A stretch of 64,000 nucleotides of DNA from Salegentibacter salarius (GCF_900168265.1 NZ_FVZF01000010.1:49180-113179), one strand, 5' to 3'; numbered from the stretch's first letter, positions 44,400-53,657 are shown. A program made the numbers and translations. Notes: generated by a model from the sequence alone, not told the origin.

Positions 44400-45245
44400 A
44401 TGGAGAAAAAAATACTCATACCTTCCAACTTTACCAAACACGCCTGGAATACCCTCGTTTATGCTTTAAATCTTTATAAAAGTGTGCCCTGTACCTTTTA
44501 TATATTGAATGCTTATAAAATACCTACGAGAATTTCTCTGAACCGAAATCAAAATGCCGAACTGGAAGCCGCAAAGGCCGAATCTGAAAAAGGCTTGCAG
44601 AAGATTATGCAGGGATTAAATTTTAGAAAGGAAAACGAGAAGCATACTTTTGAAACTATTTCCCGCAACAAGGATCTTGCTGATGCTATCCAGGAAACCG
44701 TAGACACCCATAAAATAGACCTGATCTTGATGGTTTCCCGTGGGGAAAATGTTTCGATTAACGCAGCTTTTGAAAATGAAATTTCAGAGGTAATTCAAAA
44801 GGTAGAAGATTGTCCTTTTTTGGTGCTACCCGAGCAAATGCAAGACCTTCCGGAAACAAACCGGGAAATTGTTTTCCCTACAAATTATAAATTTCCGTTT
44901 AAAAATAAAGAGGTGGCTGCACTTATAGATATGGCCAATAATTTAAATGCAAGCATCAGGATCCTGTATATTGATAGCGATGGGAGAACGCTTAGCAAAG
45001 AGCAGGAACAAAATAAGGAAATGCTAAAAACCTACTTTGCCGAACTGGATTTCAGCTTCCATAAACTCACTCAAACTACCGTTACTACCGGTATTCATTT
45101 ATTTATTGAAAGCAGGGAAAGTAATTTCCTGGCACTTTATAAACGCAAACAGGGCTTTTTCAGCAAACTTTTCTCGCAAAGATTCAAAGAGGAAATTGAT
45201 TTTAATCCGAAGGTACCGGTACTAATTTTAAAGGAATTGGAGTAA
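44400..45245 (+). CDS. Universal stress protein, two tandem domains
   Basis: A 281-residue cytosolic protein with two UspA-like domains (about 1-142 and 150-281). Domain 1 begins KKILIPSNFTKHAWNTLVYAL and ends with a conserved strand SEVIQKVEDCPFLVLPE. The ATP-binding G-2x-G-9x-G motif typical of one Usp class is not evident in either domain, so nucleotide binding is unsure. It is upstream of a K+-channel-like gene on the same strand with a gap of about 120 bases. Confidence 0.85.
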   Translation: MEKKILIPSNFTKHAWNTLVYALNLYKSVPCTFYILNAYKIPTRISLNRNQNAELEAAKAESEKGLQKIMQGLNFRKENEKHTFETISRNKDLADAIQETVDTHKIDLILMVSRGENVSINAAFENEISEVIQKVEDCPFLVLPEQMQDLPETNREIVFPTNYKFPFKNKEVAALIDMANNLNASIRILYIDSDGRTLSKEQEQNKEMLKTYFAELDFSFHKLTQTTVTTGIHLFIESRESNFLALYKRKQGFFSKLFSQRFKEEIDFNPKVPVLILKELE

Positions 45246-45364
45246 AAAATCAGTAATAAACATATACCTCTTTGCATCATTTCACAAAGAATTAAGTCTC
45301 CTTAAACACTGGTTTTCAGCAATACTTATTAATTTGAAAGCCAAACCACAACCAATCAATAGAG

Positions 45365-46369
45365 ATGAGTTACCTACTAGTTCCGTTAGGGTTATTTATT
45401 CTTATAATTGCTCTTGTAGACATTTTTAAAACTATTCTTTACATTAATGGTGGCGGAAGGTTGTCTTCCTTCACCGCAAGAAAAATATGGTGGGTGTATT
45501 TTAAAATGGCCCGCGGTAAGGGAAAAGCACCTATTCTAAATTTTGCCGGTGGTACCATTTTAATAGGCCTCGTGGCAATGTGGATCTTTCTAATTTGGGT
45601 AGGTTATAGCTTAATTTTCCTTTCAGACCCCAACTCGGTTTTAGAAAGCAGTACCGGTGAAAATGCCGATATTATTGGGAATATTTATTACGTAGGCTAT
45701 ACGCTCACCTCTTTAGGAAACGGAGATCTTAGGGCCGGTAGCGACTTTTGGCGTATTATCTCTAACATTATGGGGATGAACAGTATGATCTTTATAAGTT
45801 TGGGAATATCCTATTTACTGCCCGTGCTTCAGGCTGTTGTAGATAAAAGAACCCTTGCTGTTTATATTTATCAACTGGGAAGATCTCCTAAAGAAATTAT
45901 CAATAAAGGTTTTAACGGAGAAGATTTTTCGCCGCTCTATTCCCGCTTACAGAATTTGGAAACTATGCTTTTAAAACACGGGGAGCATCACCTTGCCTAT
46001 CCTATTCTGCACTATTTTCATACCCATAAAAGATCGCATAATATAAGGTTGAACCTCGCTATATTAGATGAAGCTTTAAATATCCAGGAAGCTTATCATT
46101 TAGATAAATCGGCTAATGCATTTACCTGGCGCGTCTTGCGCGGGGCGATGGATAATCTGGCGGTAAGGCTTCATGAAGGCTATACCTCCCCGGCTGACGA
46201 CCCGCCGGACTTTGATTATTTTAATGATCTGCCCGATGAATTAAAGAATAATTTTGAAGAAGACCCCGGGATACCCCAGGATGATGACTTTAACAAACGC
46301 CGTGGCAAATTGCTGGGTTATATTAAAAAAGATGGCTGGGAGTGGGAAGACGTGGTGGAAGAGAAATAA
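45365..46369 (+). CDS. Two-helix K+-channel-like membrane protein
   Basis: A 334-residue protein: a first helix at about 4-26, another at about 60-85, a pore loop YVGYTLTSLGNGDLRAG and a following helix (about 140-160). The filter-like TSLGNGD stands in place of the canonical T-x-GYGD. A cytoplasmic part of about 165 residues follows without an RCK nucleotide fold that I can recognise. The family (Ion_trans_2) is likely; selectivity is uncertain because of N for Y. Confidence 0.75.
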   Translation: MSYLLVPLGLFILIIALVDIFKTILYINGGGRLSSFTARKIWWVYFKMARGKGKAPILNFAGGTILIGLVAMWIFLIWVGYSLIFLSDPNSVLESSTGENADIIGNIYYVGYTLTSLGNGDLRAGSDFWRIISNIMGMNSMIFISLGISYLLPVLQAVVDKRTLAVYIYQLGRSPKEIINKGFNGEDFSPLYSRLQNLETMLLKHGEHHLAYPILHYFHTHKRSHNIRLNLAILDEALNIQEAYHLDKSANAFTWRVLRGAMDNLAVRLHEGYTSPADDPPDFDYFNDLPDELKNNFEEDPGIPQDDDFNKRRGKLLGYIKKDGWEWEDVVEEK

Positions 46370-46429
46370 ATGGGGTTATTAAAAAATCGTATCGAAAACT
46401 CACTTCCTGCCTCTCGATCTCACGTAGCC

Positions 46430-46945
46430 CTACTTTAAATCAGGTTGTACGGCAGCTGGCTTCTCGTTTCTTCCTGCATTTACTCTTTTAAAAGAAGCCA
46501 TTAACAGCACATAAAAGACAATAGAAAGGATAATATCGAAGAAAAACTCCCCCGAATCTTCCCCAAAGAAATCATTGATACTATACCAGAGATCCAGCGG
46601 AATTACAAACATGATTATTTTAAAAACCAGTCTTATCAATACAGCGAATAGAACCACCCAAAGTCCATTCACAAAGGATAGCGAAAGATAGCGTTTTAGG
46701 AAATCGCGGTTATCTCCTTTTTCATTTACCTGAAATACTAAATAAGTTCCTACAATGGTGATCAATAACTCCAGGATAATATAGGAGATCTCCCAGCCAT
46801 AATGCGAAAAATCATTTGTTTCGGGAAAAGTGGAGGCCAATGTGAGCATTACCAGGAAAACCAGTAAATACTGGTAAGAAATTGATTCGGTGATCTTATT
46901 CTGAATTAATAATCGTTCCAGTTTTTTAAGGTTAAGCCAGATCAT
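46430..46945 (-). CDS. Four-helix membrane protein of unknown function
   Basis: A 171-residue inner-membrane protein with four hydrophobic stretches (about 25-42, 50-70, 90-112 and 130-150). The C-terminal tail is short and charged. No catalytic motif is visible. It is convergent with the channel gene and lies 39 bases downstream of the DGQHR gene on the same strand, so it could be read through from that operon. Confidence 0.6.
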   Translation of the reverse strand: MIWLNLKKLERLLIQNKITESISYQYLLVFLVMLTLASTFPETNDFSHYGWEISYIILELLITIVGTYLVFQVNEKGDNRDFLKRYLSLSFVNGLWVVLFAVLIRLVFKIIMFVIPLDLWYSINDFFGEDSGEFFFDIILSIVFYVLLMASFKRVNAGRNEKPAAVQPDLK

Positions 46946-46984
46946 AGTTTAAGGTTAAGTTTTTCTGCTATGGATAATTAACTT

Positions 46985-48085
46985 TTAAAGATCTAAATAC
47001 TCCCTTAATTCTCTGTAAAGTTTAGACTGCCCAGAAGAACCTGGAATATAATTTGTTCGATTCAACTCTTCTTCCTCAATTTCTACTTTTTCGAATTCAT
47101 TAATGAACTCTTCCTTGGTTACAACTTCACCAATTTTACCGAACTTTGGATAAAGCAGTCTTAAAATTCTCATCAATGCTAAAAACCCAGTAGATTTGTT
47201 TAAAATCATTTCAGGTTGCACTTCATTCCAGGCATTAGGCCATTTTTTGCTAACAGCGTGGAAGTAATTCCATAATATTTGAGCGATTAACGCGTCATCT
47301 TCCTTGACGAAAATATTCCTAAATGGTTTTCTTACTAATTCTGAACCTTCAAATTTATCTAGTTTTTTACCTCGCTTATATAGATCTCTATCGATCATTG
47401 GATCCTTTGAATAAAAATCTATCAGAGCAGAAGAAAATGTAGCTTGGGTTATAGATTCTTTTTCTTTATCGTTGGCTGTACCTAAAATCTTAATTTTACC
47501 TTCAAATGGACTACCTTCTTTAGTATCTAAGGCCCTAATTATATTGTGAGCAGTCTTTTGAGGACTTCTATATTTTGCAAAAGCAAATAAATCTGCAACA
47601 AGAGATTTATTAACTTTTGTCTGGGTTTTATTGATAGTTGCAAATACCAGCGCTTGATCTTCTAATTCCATTCCTACAAAAATTGTGATAATTGTTTGAA
47701 ACTCTTTATCTTTTTGATCAAATGCTTCTAATCCAGCTATACGATGTTGACCATCTAAAACCTTTGCTACATTCTCTTTATTTTTAATTTTTAAAGAACC
47801 ATCTTCAATTTCTATATTTTCGGGCTGTACGTGTAAAATTATACTATTAGGAAAAGTTGCGTCAATAGTATTTACGTATTTAGAAATTTCATTAACTCTT
47901 TTATGTGATAAATTTCTCTGAATTCCAGTATATATTTCAACATCTCTATCTTCAGAATCAGATTCTAATCGGCGAATATCTGTGTAAGTAATTCTAATTA
48001 AATCATCTTTCTCGATAACGCAATTATATAGCGTTCCAATTGGTTGTTTAACCTCTATGTATGGTAAATTGATAAACTCTTTCAT
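46985..48085 (-). CDS. DGQHR-domain protein (DndB-like)
   Basis: A 366-residue protein with the diagnostic VLDGQHRIAGLEAF motif (DGQHR at 111-115) and the second conserved block FATINKTQTKVNKSLV (about 148-163). The DGQHR fold is shared with DndB, the regulator of phosphorothioate DNA modification, and with DpdB of the 7-deazaguanine system. No Dnd or Dpd partner genes are near. It lies 5 bases downstream of a membrane protein gene and belongs to an operon with a DNA adenine methyltransferase. A role in controlling or reading that methylation is inference. Confidence 0.85.
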   Translation of the reverse strand: MKEFINLPYIEVKQPIGTLYNCVIEKDDLIRITYTDIRRLESDSEDRDVEIYTGIQRNLSHKRVNEISKYVNTIDATFPNSIILHVQPENIEIEDGSLKIKNKENVAKVLDGQHRIAGLEAFDQKDKEFQTIITIFVGMELEDQALVFATINKTQTKVNKSLVADLFAFAKYRSPQKTAHNIIRALDTKEGSPFEGKIKILGTANDKEKESITQATFSSALIDFYSKDPMIDRDLYKRGKKLDKFEGSELVRKPFRNIFVKEDDALIAQILWNYFHAVSKKWPNAWNEVQPEMILNKSTGFLALMRILRLLYPKFGKIGEVVTKEEFINEFEKVEIEEEELNRTNYIPGSSGQSKLYRELREYLDL

Positions 48086-48090
48086 TAATC

Positions 48091-48588
48091 TTATTTTAAA
48101 GTTGAGGCTATACTTTGAATATTTCGCTTTTGGGCTTCGTGAACATCCAATTTAGTTCCGTTCATTATTATACTTTTATAAAAGAGTAAAAGGGTTAAAA
48201 CAAATATTATTAAGGAAGAATATTTTATAAATTGATAATTTGTAACGCTTCCTACTAAAAATAAGGCGTAAAATAGAGATGCAAGACCTCCAACAATTAC
48301 AGAAGCATATCCTAATAATGCAAATTTATCTAAATTTTGAACCTTAAAAGTCCAGAAAACATAGGTTGCAGATGATATTAATGAAACTGAATATATATAA
48401 AATTGGCCATCTTTAATGAATGTATCTCCTCCTCTCCAGATTATATCTGGTAAAGCAAAAATTAACCAACCGAGAAGGAGAGGGAAAATATTTCCAAATA
48501 AAATCCAAATGAACTGAAGTAAACTTTCCTTATATGAATCTTCAAGTTCTTGCCATTTCTGCTGTTGTTTTTTAAACCAGCTTTTCAT
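48091..48588 (-). CDS. Four-helix membrane protein of the methyltransferase operon
   Basis: A 165-residue protein. I place the start at 48588 because its ATG follows the methyltransferase stop after a single base (TAA-T-ATG), which gives translational coupling; the longer frame from 48615 would overlap that gene. It has a charged N-terminal helix (KKQQQKWQELEDSYKES), four membrane helices and a charged tail. I do not recognise the family. Its position between a DNA methyltransferase and a DGQHR protein makes a membrane effector role possible. Confidence 0.65.
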   Translation of the reverse strand: MKSWFKKQQQKWQELEDSYKESLLQFIWILFGNIFPLLLGWLIFALPDIIWRGGDTFIKDGQFYIYSVSLISSATYVFWTFKVQNLDKFALLGYASVIVGGLASLFYALFLVGSVTNYQFIKYSSLIIFVLTLLLFYKSIIMNGTKLDVHEAQKRNIQSIASTLK

Positions 48589-48589
48589 A

Positions 48590-49417
48590 TTAAAAATTTC
48601 TAATAACCAATTCATTTATTTTTGTTGTTTTACCTTTAGATCGTATAGAACGATATGTGGAAAGTTCTATAATATTAAAATCTTCATATGTTTTCCTGAT
48701 TAATGGTAAATCAGGATATGAAAGAATTGTTCTCACATTTTGATTTGCTAAATTTTCAAATAAAAGAAAAACTTTTTCTTGTTCGTTTAAATGAAACCTT
48801 TTTTTAGTGTAGTGCTGAAAAAACGCTGTTTCACTAATTGGTGGATAAGGGGGGTCTAAATAAACTAAATCTTCTTCCTCAACCATACCATTTATTCTTT
48901 CAAAAGTATGAGATTGGATCTCGGTAGTTTCTAATTTTTTTGAAATGTTTAGTAAATCATTTACGGTAGGTAAGGATGGATTTGATTTACCAAAAGGAAC
49001 ATTATATTCACCTTTCCGATTAACCCGAAAAACACCGTTGAAACTAGATTTATTTAGTAAGATAAAATTAGAAGCCTGTTTATAAGTATACGAATATTTA
49101 TTTTTATTAAAATCTTCTCTGATCTTATAATATTCAGCTTCACTTATTTTCCCATTCTTTAATTGGATACCTTTAAAAATCCTCCCCGGATTTTTTTTAA
49201 TCTTTTCATAAGTATTAATCAGATGTTTATTTACATCAGAAATATATGATTTATCAAAATTCTTATTTAAGAATAATGTTCCACCACCTATAAATGGCTC
49301 GAAATATTTGTTAACTGTATCTTCCTTTGGAAAGTACGGGGAAATCTGTTTTAATTGTTTTTGTTTTCCACCTGCCCATCTTAAAAATGGTTTAATTTTA
49401 TTTTCGGTTTGAGTCAT
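48590..49417 (-). CDS. Dam-type adenine-specific DNA methyltransferase (D12 class)
   Basis: A complete 275-residue N6-adenine methyltransferase. RWAGGKQ is at residues 13-19, the AdoMet motif FEPFIGGGTLF at 39-49, FNGVFRVNRKGEYNVPFG in the middle, and the catalytic DPPY at 188-191 (LVYLDPPYPP). The layout is that of Dam/DpnM. The recognition sequence cannot be read directly; GATC is the commonest for this class. No endonuclease gene is adjacent. It is the first gene of the operon with the membrane and DGQHR proteins. Confidence 0.92.
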   Translation of the reverse strand: MTQTENKIKPFLRWAGGKQKQLKQISPYFPKEDTVNKYFEPFIGGGTLFLNKNFDKSYISDVNKHLINTYEKIKKNPGRIFKGIQLKNGKISEAEYYKIREDFNKNKYSYTYKQASNFILLNKSSFNGVFRVNRKGEYNVPFGKSNPSLPTVNDLLNISKKLETTEIQSHTFERINGMVEEEDLVYLDPPYPPISETAFFQHYTKKRFHLNEQEKVFLLFENLANQNVRTILSYPDLPLIRKTYEDFNIIELSTYRSIRSKGKTTKINELVIRNF

Positions 49418-49679
49418 TTGGTTAGTTCACGAAGCGAGATTTATTTAAAGGCTAATTAACTAATTTAAAAGCATAAATAAAATTTTTTTGGAATTAGGAT
49501 AGTTTTAAGCTCAGTAACTTCTTACGCAACTACAGATAAAAATATGGTTTTAGCCAGTAGACGGAGTATGGGCAAGGATTTGTTGGATTATTATTTTTTT
49601 GGTCAAGTTAATTATTTTCTTACTAAAGTTTCCGTCTATTTGCGATTAACCGTTATTGTGCGACTTGGTTGTTCCTTGA

Positions 49680-50204
49680 TTATTGGGGAGGATCGATATT
49701 AAAAGAATGACTAATTTTCCTTCCCAATCTATTAAGTTTCTCGGCATCAATCAAAAACTCCTCAAAATCTCGACGTGTAATGTTATCTAATAGTCTCAAT
49801 TGATTCCAGTGATTATTTAATTCTTCACCTCCGTCGAGAAAATTTTGTCTTTTTTCGTTATCGTCAGGAATTAATTGTAATGCACTAATTACTGCAGTCG
49901 CTACACCCAAACCAATACCAATTTGTTCCTTAGTATCTTTTGGTTTAAAAGCGGCAACTGTGGCACCACCTACAATACCTATTGAAAGGTTAGTCCAATT
50001 CAGCCATCCTTTGTTGTGACGGACATCATTAAATTCCTCTTGTACTTCTTCCATTTCTCCATCCAATTTATCAACAATATGATTACCCCAAATATGATAA
50101 TCTACATTTTGAGCTGATTTTTTATTTAAAATTGTTTGTTGCGAAGAACAGGATAAAAATAAAAAGGATAATAAAATAATTACTGGTAGATAATTGGTTT
50201 TCAT
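49680..50204 (-). CDS. Lipoprotein of unknown function
   Basis: A 174-residue protein with a lipoprotein signal (lipobox LFLSC, Cys at about residue 19). The mature part has a helical region with many E/D, one hydrophobic hairpin (LSIGIVGGATVAAF... GIGLGVATAVISAL) and a helical C-terminus. No known domain was recognised. A 262-base gap without a visible gene separates it from the methyltransferase start, so shared transcription with that operon is possible but not shown. Confidence 0.6.
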   Translation of the reverse strand: MKTNYLPVIILLSFLFLSCSSQQTILNKKSAQNVDYHIWGNHIVDKLDGEMEEVQEEFNDVRHNKGWLNWTNLSIGIVGGATVAAFKPKDTKEQIGIGLGVATAVISALQLIPDDNEKRQNFLDGGEELNNHWNQLRLLDNITRRDFEEFLIDAEKLNRLGRKISHSFNIDPPQ

Positions 50205-50875
50205 AATATTAAAGGTTAGTTGGTTTTAAAAGATAAAAAATTGCTTTAAAATTATTGCGCTCAACTCGTTATTATACCATCCCCCTATTTCTAAGACAGG
50301 AATTCTATCCGAATAAGCGTTTAAAGTTTTTCATAAAACTCACACGCAAAAACTTCCTGAATAAACTTACTTATTCCAAAAAATTCAGAAATATGAGATT
50401 TTGATACAACAAACAGCCTGTAGGGATGGCTGTTTTGGTAGATTATTTCATAATAATTTACCGCTGTTAAATTTTTAACAATATAAGAAGAAGATTAAAA
50501 TTTTGTAGGAATTTGCTGAGATTTTTTTTCAACTGCGATAGAGTCTTTAGCAGAACTTAGATCCCCGATAAAAAATCGGGGCAGGCTCCGAAATGATCCC
50601 GAAGCTTCGTGACAGGATGACGATTTGAAAAAAAATCAAACTGGTAAGTCGCTTCGAGTTCATTTCATGTTAGAAGCTGAAACAAGTTCAGCTTGACGGG
50701 AATATATTATTCAGATAGTCTCGACGATATAACTAATATACCCCGAAGTTAATTCTAGATAAAATCTGAAACATTCCGAAGCTTCGGGACAGCTTGAGGG
50801 AAGCTAAATAGGAATAAATCCAATATTTAGTATTTTTTCCTTTTATAGCTTAAGAAATAACTTTAATTTGGCCGT
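50205..50875. other. Gene-less stretch with repeat family B
   Basis: About 670 bases without a gene. It contains the family B repeat (about 50536-50700) with an inner GAAGCTGAAACAAGTTCAGC, other small hairpins such as CCCCGAT..ATCGGGG and CCGAAGCTTCGG, and the presumed promoter of the nuclease fusion gene near its right end. Confidence 0.6.
50536..50700 (-). repeat. Family B palindromic repeat, diverged copy
   Basis: TTAGAAGCTGAAACAAGTTC is the reverse complement of the start of the 53319 unit, and CAGGATGACG plus CCGAAATGATCCCGAAGC correspond to its other arm. The outer inverted ends seen at 44137 are not preserved clearly, so the limits are approximate. Confidence 0.6.
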
Positions 50876-52300
50876 ATGAAAGATGTCAAATTTGCGATAA
50901 CCGATATTGAAACCACGGGCGGTGGCATTAAAGGCAATAAAATTACCGAAATTTGCGTGCTGGTGGTTCAAAATGGAGAAGTGATAGACGAATACACTTC
51001 CCTGGTAAATCCCGGGACCGAGATTCCCCTTTACATTGAAACCCTTACCAATATTAATGACGAGATGCTTGTTGATGCGCCTAAATTCGATGAGATAGCT
51101 CCAGAAATTCAAAAGATCACAAAAGATTGTGTGTTTGTAGCGCACAATGTAAATTTCGATTACAACATCATTAAAGCCGAGTTTGGGAGTTTAGATATGA
51201 GCTTTCAGCGAAAACGCCTGTGTACCGTTAGGCTGGCTAAAAAGCTTATTCCGGGGCTGTTTTCTTATAGTCTTGGCAATATTTGTACTTCCCTCAATAT
51301 TCCGCATTACGACAGGCACCGGGCAAAGGGCGATTGTGAAGCTACGGTGACGCTTTTTCAACGTTGTTTAGCCCTGGATCCAGAATACGAGACATTCGAA
51401 AAAATGCTAAATCAGAAAACCGCGGCCTCGTACCTGCCACCAAATTTTAAAAATTCAGATTTCGAAAAATTACCTACTTCCACCGGAGTATATTTCTTTA
51501 AAGATAAAGATGGTATCCCAATTTATATTGGCAAGGCAAAAAATATTAAGAGTAGGGTAAAATCTCATTTCCAGGAAAGATCTAATCGCAAATATAAAAT
51601 GATGCAGGCCACGTATAGTATAGACTACGAGCTTACCGGGAGCGAAGTGCTTGCCCTGCTGCGGGAATCGGCCTTAATTTTAAAATATTTCCCCGAATTC
51701 AATAAAGCCCAGAAGAAAGTAAGCCGCCCATATACGCTTACCTCCTATCACAACCAAAAAGGGATCGAGCAGTTTGTAATTCATAAAAATAAGGTTTCGC
51801 CGGTAAGCTGGATGAAGTTCTATACCCGCGAAGAAGCCGTAAAATTCCTGGAGTTTCTTTGCCAGGAATTTGAGTTATGTCCCAGGTATTGCGGCTTGCA
51901 AACCGGCGTAGATCATTGCAGCCATTATAAGATTAAAGACTGCAGCGGGATGTGTAAAGGAGAAATAGAGCAGCACGAATATAACCACCGGGTTTCTAAA
52001 GCGGTAGATTATATTCAGCAATATGAAAATTCATGCTTGCTGGTGGAAAAAGGAAGAACCAAAGCCGAAAAATCTTTTATTTACCTGAAAAAAGGCCGGT
52101 ATGCCGGTTACGGCTATATAGAAAATTCAGATGATTTTAATGTAGATCAATTTGAGGATTACCTGATTCCGCAGCAAAATTCAAGCTATGCCGATAGGAT
52201 TGTAAATAAGTATTTAAGTGCTAAAAAAAACCTAAACAAATTAGCGCTTAACCCGGTGGAAGAATTGGAAGAAAGAGAAACAGAAGAGTGGTTTGGGTGA
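50876..52300 (+). CDS. DEDDh exonuclease fused to a GIY-YIG nuclease
   Basis: A 474-residue fusion. Residues 1-175 form a DnaQ-type 3'-5' exonuclease (ITDIETTG, then HNVNFDYNII, and the HRAKGDCEAT histidine/aspartate). Residues about 200-285 form a GIY-YIG domain like the UvrC N-terminus (GVYFFKDKDGIPIYIGKAKNIKSRV). The C-terminal half has a cysteine-rich stretch (CPRYCGLQTGVDHCSHYKIKDCSGMC) as in Cho/UvrC-like proteins. Such fusions occur widely in bacteria. It probably acts in DNA repair; its partners are unknown. Confidence 0.88.
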   Translation: MKDVKFAITDIETTGGGIKGNKITEICVLVVQNGEVIDEYTSLVNPGTEIPLYIETLTNINDEMLVDAPKFDEIAPEIQKITKDCVFVAHNVNFDYNIIKAEFGSLDMSFQRKRLCTVRLAKKLIPGLFSYSLGNICTSLNIPHYDRHRAKGDCEATVTLFQRCLALDPEYETFEKMLNQKTAASYLPPNFKNSDFEKLPTSTGVYFFKDKDGIPIYIGKAKNIKSRVKSHFQERSNRKYKMMQATYSIDYELTGSEVLALLRESALILKYFPEFNKAQKKVSRPYTLTSYHNQKGIEQFVIHKNKVSPVSWMKFYTREEAVKFLEFLCQEFELCPRYCGLQTGVDHCSHYKIKDCSGMCKGEIEQHEYNHRVSKAVDYIQQYENSCLLVEKGRTKAEKSFIYLKKGRYAGYGYIENSDDFNVDQFEDYLIPQQNSSYADRIVNKYLSAKKNLNKLALNPVEELEERETEEWFG

Positions 52301-52435
52301 ATAGCGTTTTAAATATTTGATTTTTCATTTTTCCATTGATGAAAACCCTTTGACTGCTCTCAGGGTAACCAGGCCAAAAAAGTCCAGGCTTACAAAACTC
52401 TTCAAATATTCAAGTTACATCTACGGATTTTCCCA

Positions 52436-52481
52436 TTATGACCTGACTCATAAATTAGCAGAAGGACAAGGCAGATATTTG
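52436..52481 (+). promoter_or_regulatory. Fnr-type palindrome and -7-like box before the RIC gene
   Basis: The perfect palindrome TTATGA-CCTGAC-TCATAA (52436-52453) has its centre 33 nt upstream of the centre of GATATTTG (52474-52481), which matches five of the six fixed positions of TAnnTTTG. The same palindrome and spacing precede the nos operon, and a weaker version precedes the Crp/Fnr gene. Confidence 0.7.
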
Positions 52482-52515
52482 TAATGAAAAATTGTTCAAC
52501 TTAAAAGCTATTATT

Positions 52516-53238
52516 ATGAATACAGGAACTGTGAAAACCGTAGCCGATTACGTTACCGAAAATATTAAAAACGCGCATTTATTTAAAAAACGTGGCATCG
52601 ATTTTTGTTGTGGCGGAGGAATTAGCTTAGCTGAAGCTGCGGCGAAAGCTAATGTGAGCTTAGAAATACTGGAAAAAGAATTACAGGAAACAGATTCGGC
52701 TATTAGCCCCGGTTATGACTATAGAAACTGGAAACTGGATTTCTTAACTGACCATATTATAAACGTGCATCACCAGTATGTGCAGGAAAATATCCCGTTG
52801 CTTATTCAATATGCAGCAAAAGTGGCTAAAGTACACGGAGGCCAGAGAAAAGAACTATTTGAGATTCAACAATTATTTACCGAGGTAGCCCAGGAATTAA
52901 GCGCCCACCTAAAGAAAGAAGAACTTATTCTATTTCCATTTATCAAAAAAATGGTAAGAGCGCAGGAAGAAGGCACGGCATTGCCAGAACCGGAATTTGA
53001 AAAAATTGACTACCCTATTGAAATGATGGAGACTGAACACGATCAAGCCGGCGCTATTTTTAAACAAATTTCTGATCTAAGCGATAACTATACCTGCCCA
53101 GACTGGGCTTGCAATACTTATAAGGCCTTTTATGCAAAACTGGAAGAGTTTGAAAACGATCTACACCATCACGTACACTTAGAAAACAATATTCTATTTC
53201 CAAAAGCAATTGAACTTGAGCGCAGTTTAAACAATTAG
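52516..53238 (+). CDS. Iron-sulfur cluster repair protein RIC (ScdA/YtfE)
   Basis: A di-iron protein of about 240 residues that repairs iron-sulfur centres damaged by nitric oxide and oxidative stress. The N-terminal ScdA domain carries RGIDFCCGGGISLAEAA. The hemerythrin-like part has histidines in the expected places (HIINVHHQYV, HLKKEELILFPFIK, ETEHDQAG, DLHHHVHLENNILFPKA). I place the start at 52516 (MNTGTVKTV), the usual N-terminus, rather than 52492. The Fnr-type palindrome upstream and the nearby nos operon fit a nitrogen-oxide response. Confidence 0.93.
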   Translation: MNTGTVKTVADYVTENIKNAHLFKKRGIDFCCGGGISLAEAAAKANVSLEILEKELQETDSAISPGYDYRNWKLDFLTDHIINVHHQYVQENIPLLIQYAAKVAKVHGGQRKELFEIQQLFTEVAQELSAHLKKEELILFPFIKKMVRAQEEGTALPEPEFEKIDYPIEMMETEHDQAGAIFKQISDLSDNYTCPDWACNTYKAFYAKLEEFENDLHHHVHLENNILFPKAIELERSLNN

Positions 53239-53657
53239 AGAGATTTCATTTTAGGACCCCCAAAGCCTAAGAGGAATTTAGTTTTATTTAGAGGTTTGTT
53301 TTTAATTGTGTTGAAGAGGAGGCTGTTTGAAAAGATCTATTTTCGTCAAGCTGAACTTGTTTCAGCTTCTAACATGAATTAATTTAATACATCTTAGATC
53401 CTGAAATAAATTCAGGATGACGTAGAACCCCCTTTTTAGACAGCCTCTATCATTTTATACCATATAAGTAACATTTTATCTTGAAGTATTACCGGTGACG
53501 CTATATAAAACAGTAAAGATCGTCATTGCGATCCCGATAATTATCGGGCAATCTTTAGCTCAGTTATAAGAATTCAGAGATTACTTCACATCGTTCGTGA
53601 TAACGTTCAATATCTAAGATTAAGCTAACTTCTTTTCTTTTTAGTATCTTCCCCCCT
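53239..53657. other. Gene-less stretch with repeat family B
   Basis: About 420 bases between the RIC gene and the next membrane protein gene. It holds a family B unit (53319-53448) and another short hairpin repeat (GTCATTGCGATCCCGAT with ATCGGG, about 53520-53555). No gene was found. Confidence 0.6.
53319..53448 (+). repeat. Family B palindromic repeat
   Basis: The outer ends GAGGCTGTTTGAAAA and TTTTTAGACAGCCTC are imperfect inverts. Inside, CGTCAAGCTGAACTTGTTTC and CTGAAATAAATTCAGGATGA repeat the arms of the 44137 unit. It is non-coding. Confidence 0.8.

Noticed and set aside
49590..49680. Possible integron-type recombination site (TTAACCGTTA and nearby inverted words)
   Set aside because: The arms do not form the bulged attC hairpin, there is no integrase gene, and the neighbouring genes are not arranged as single-gene cassettes.
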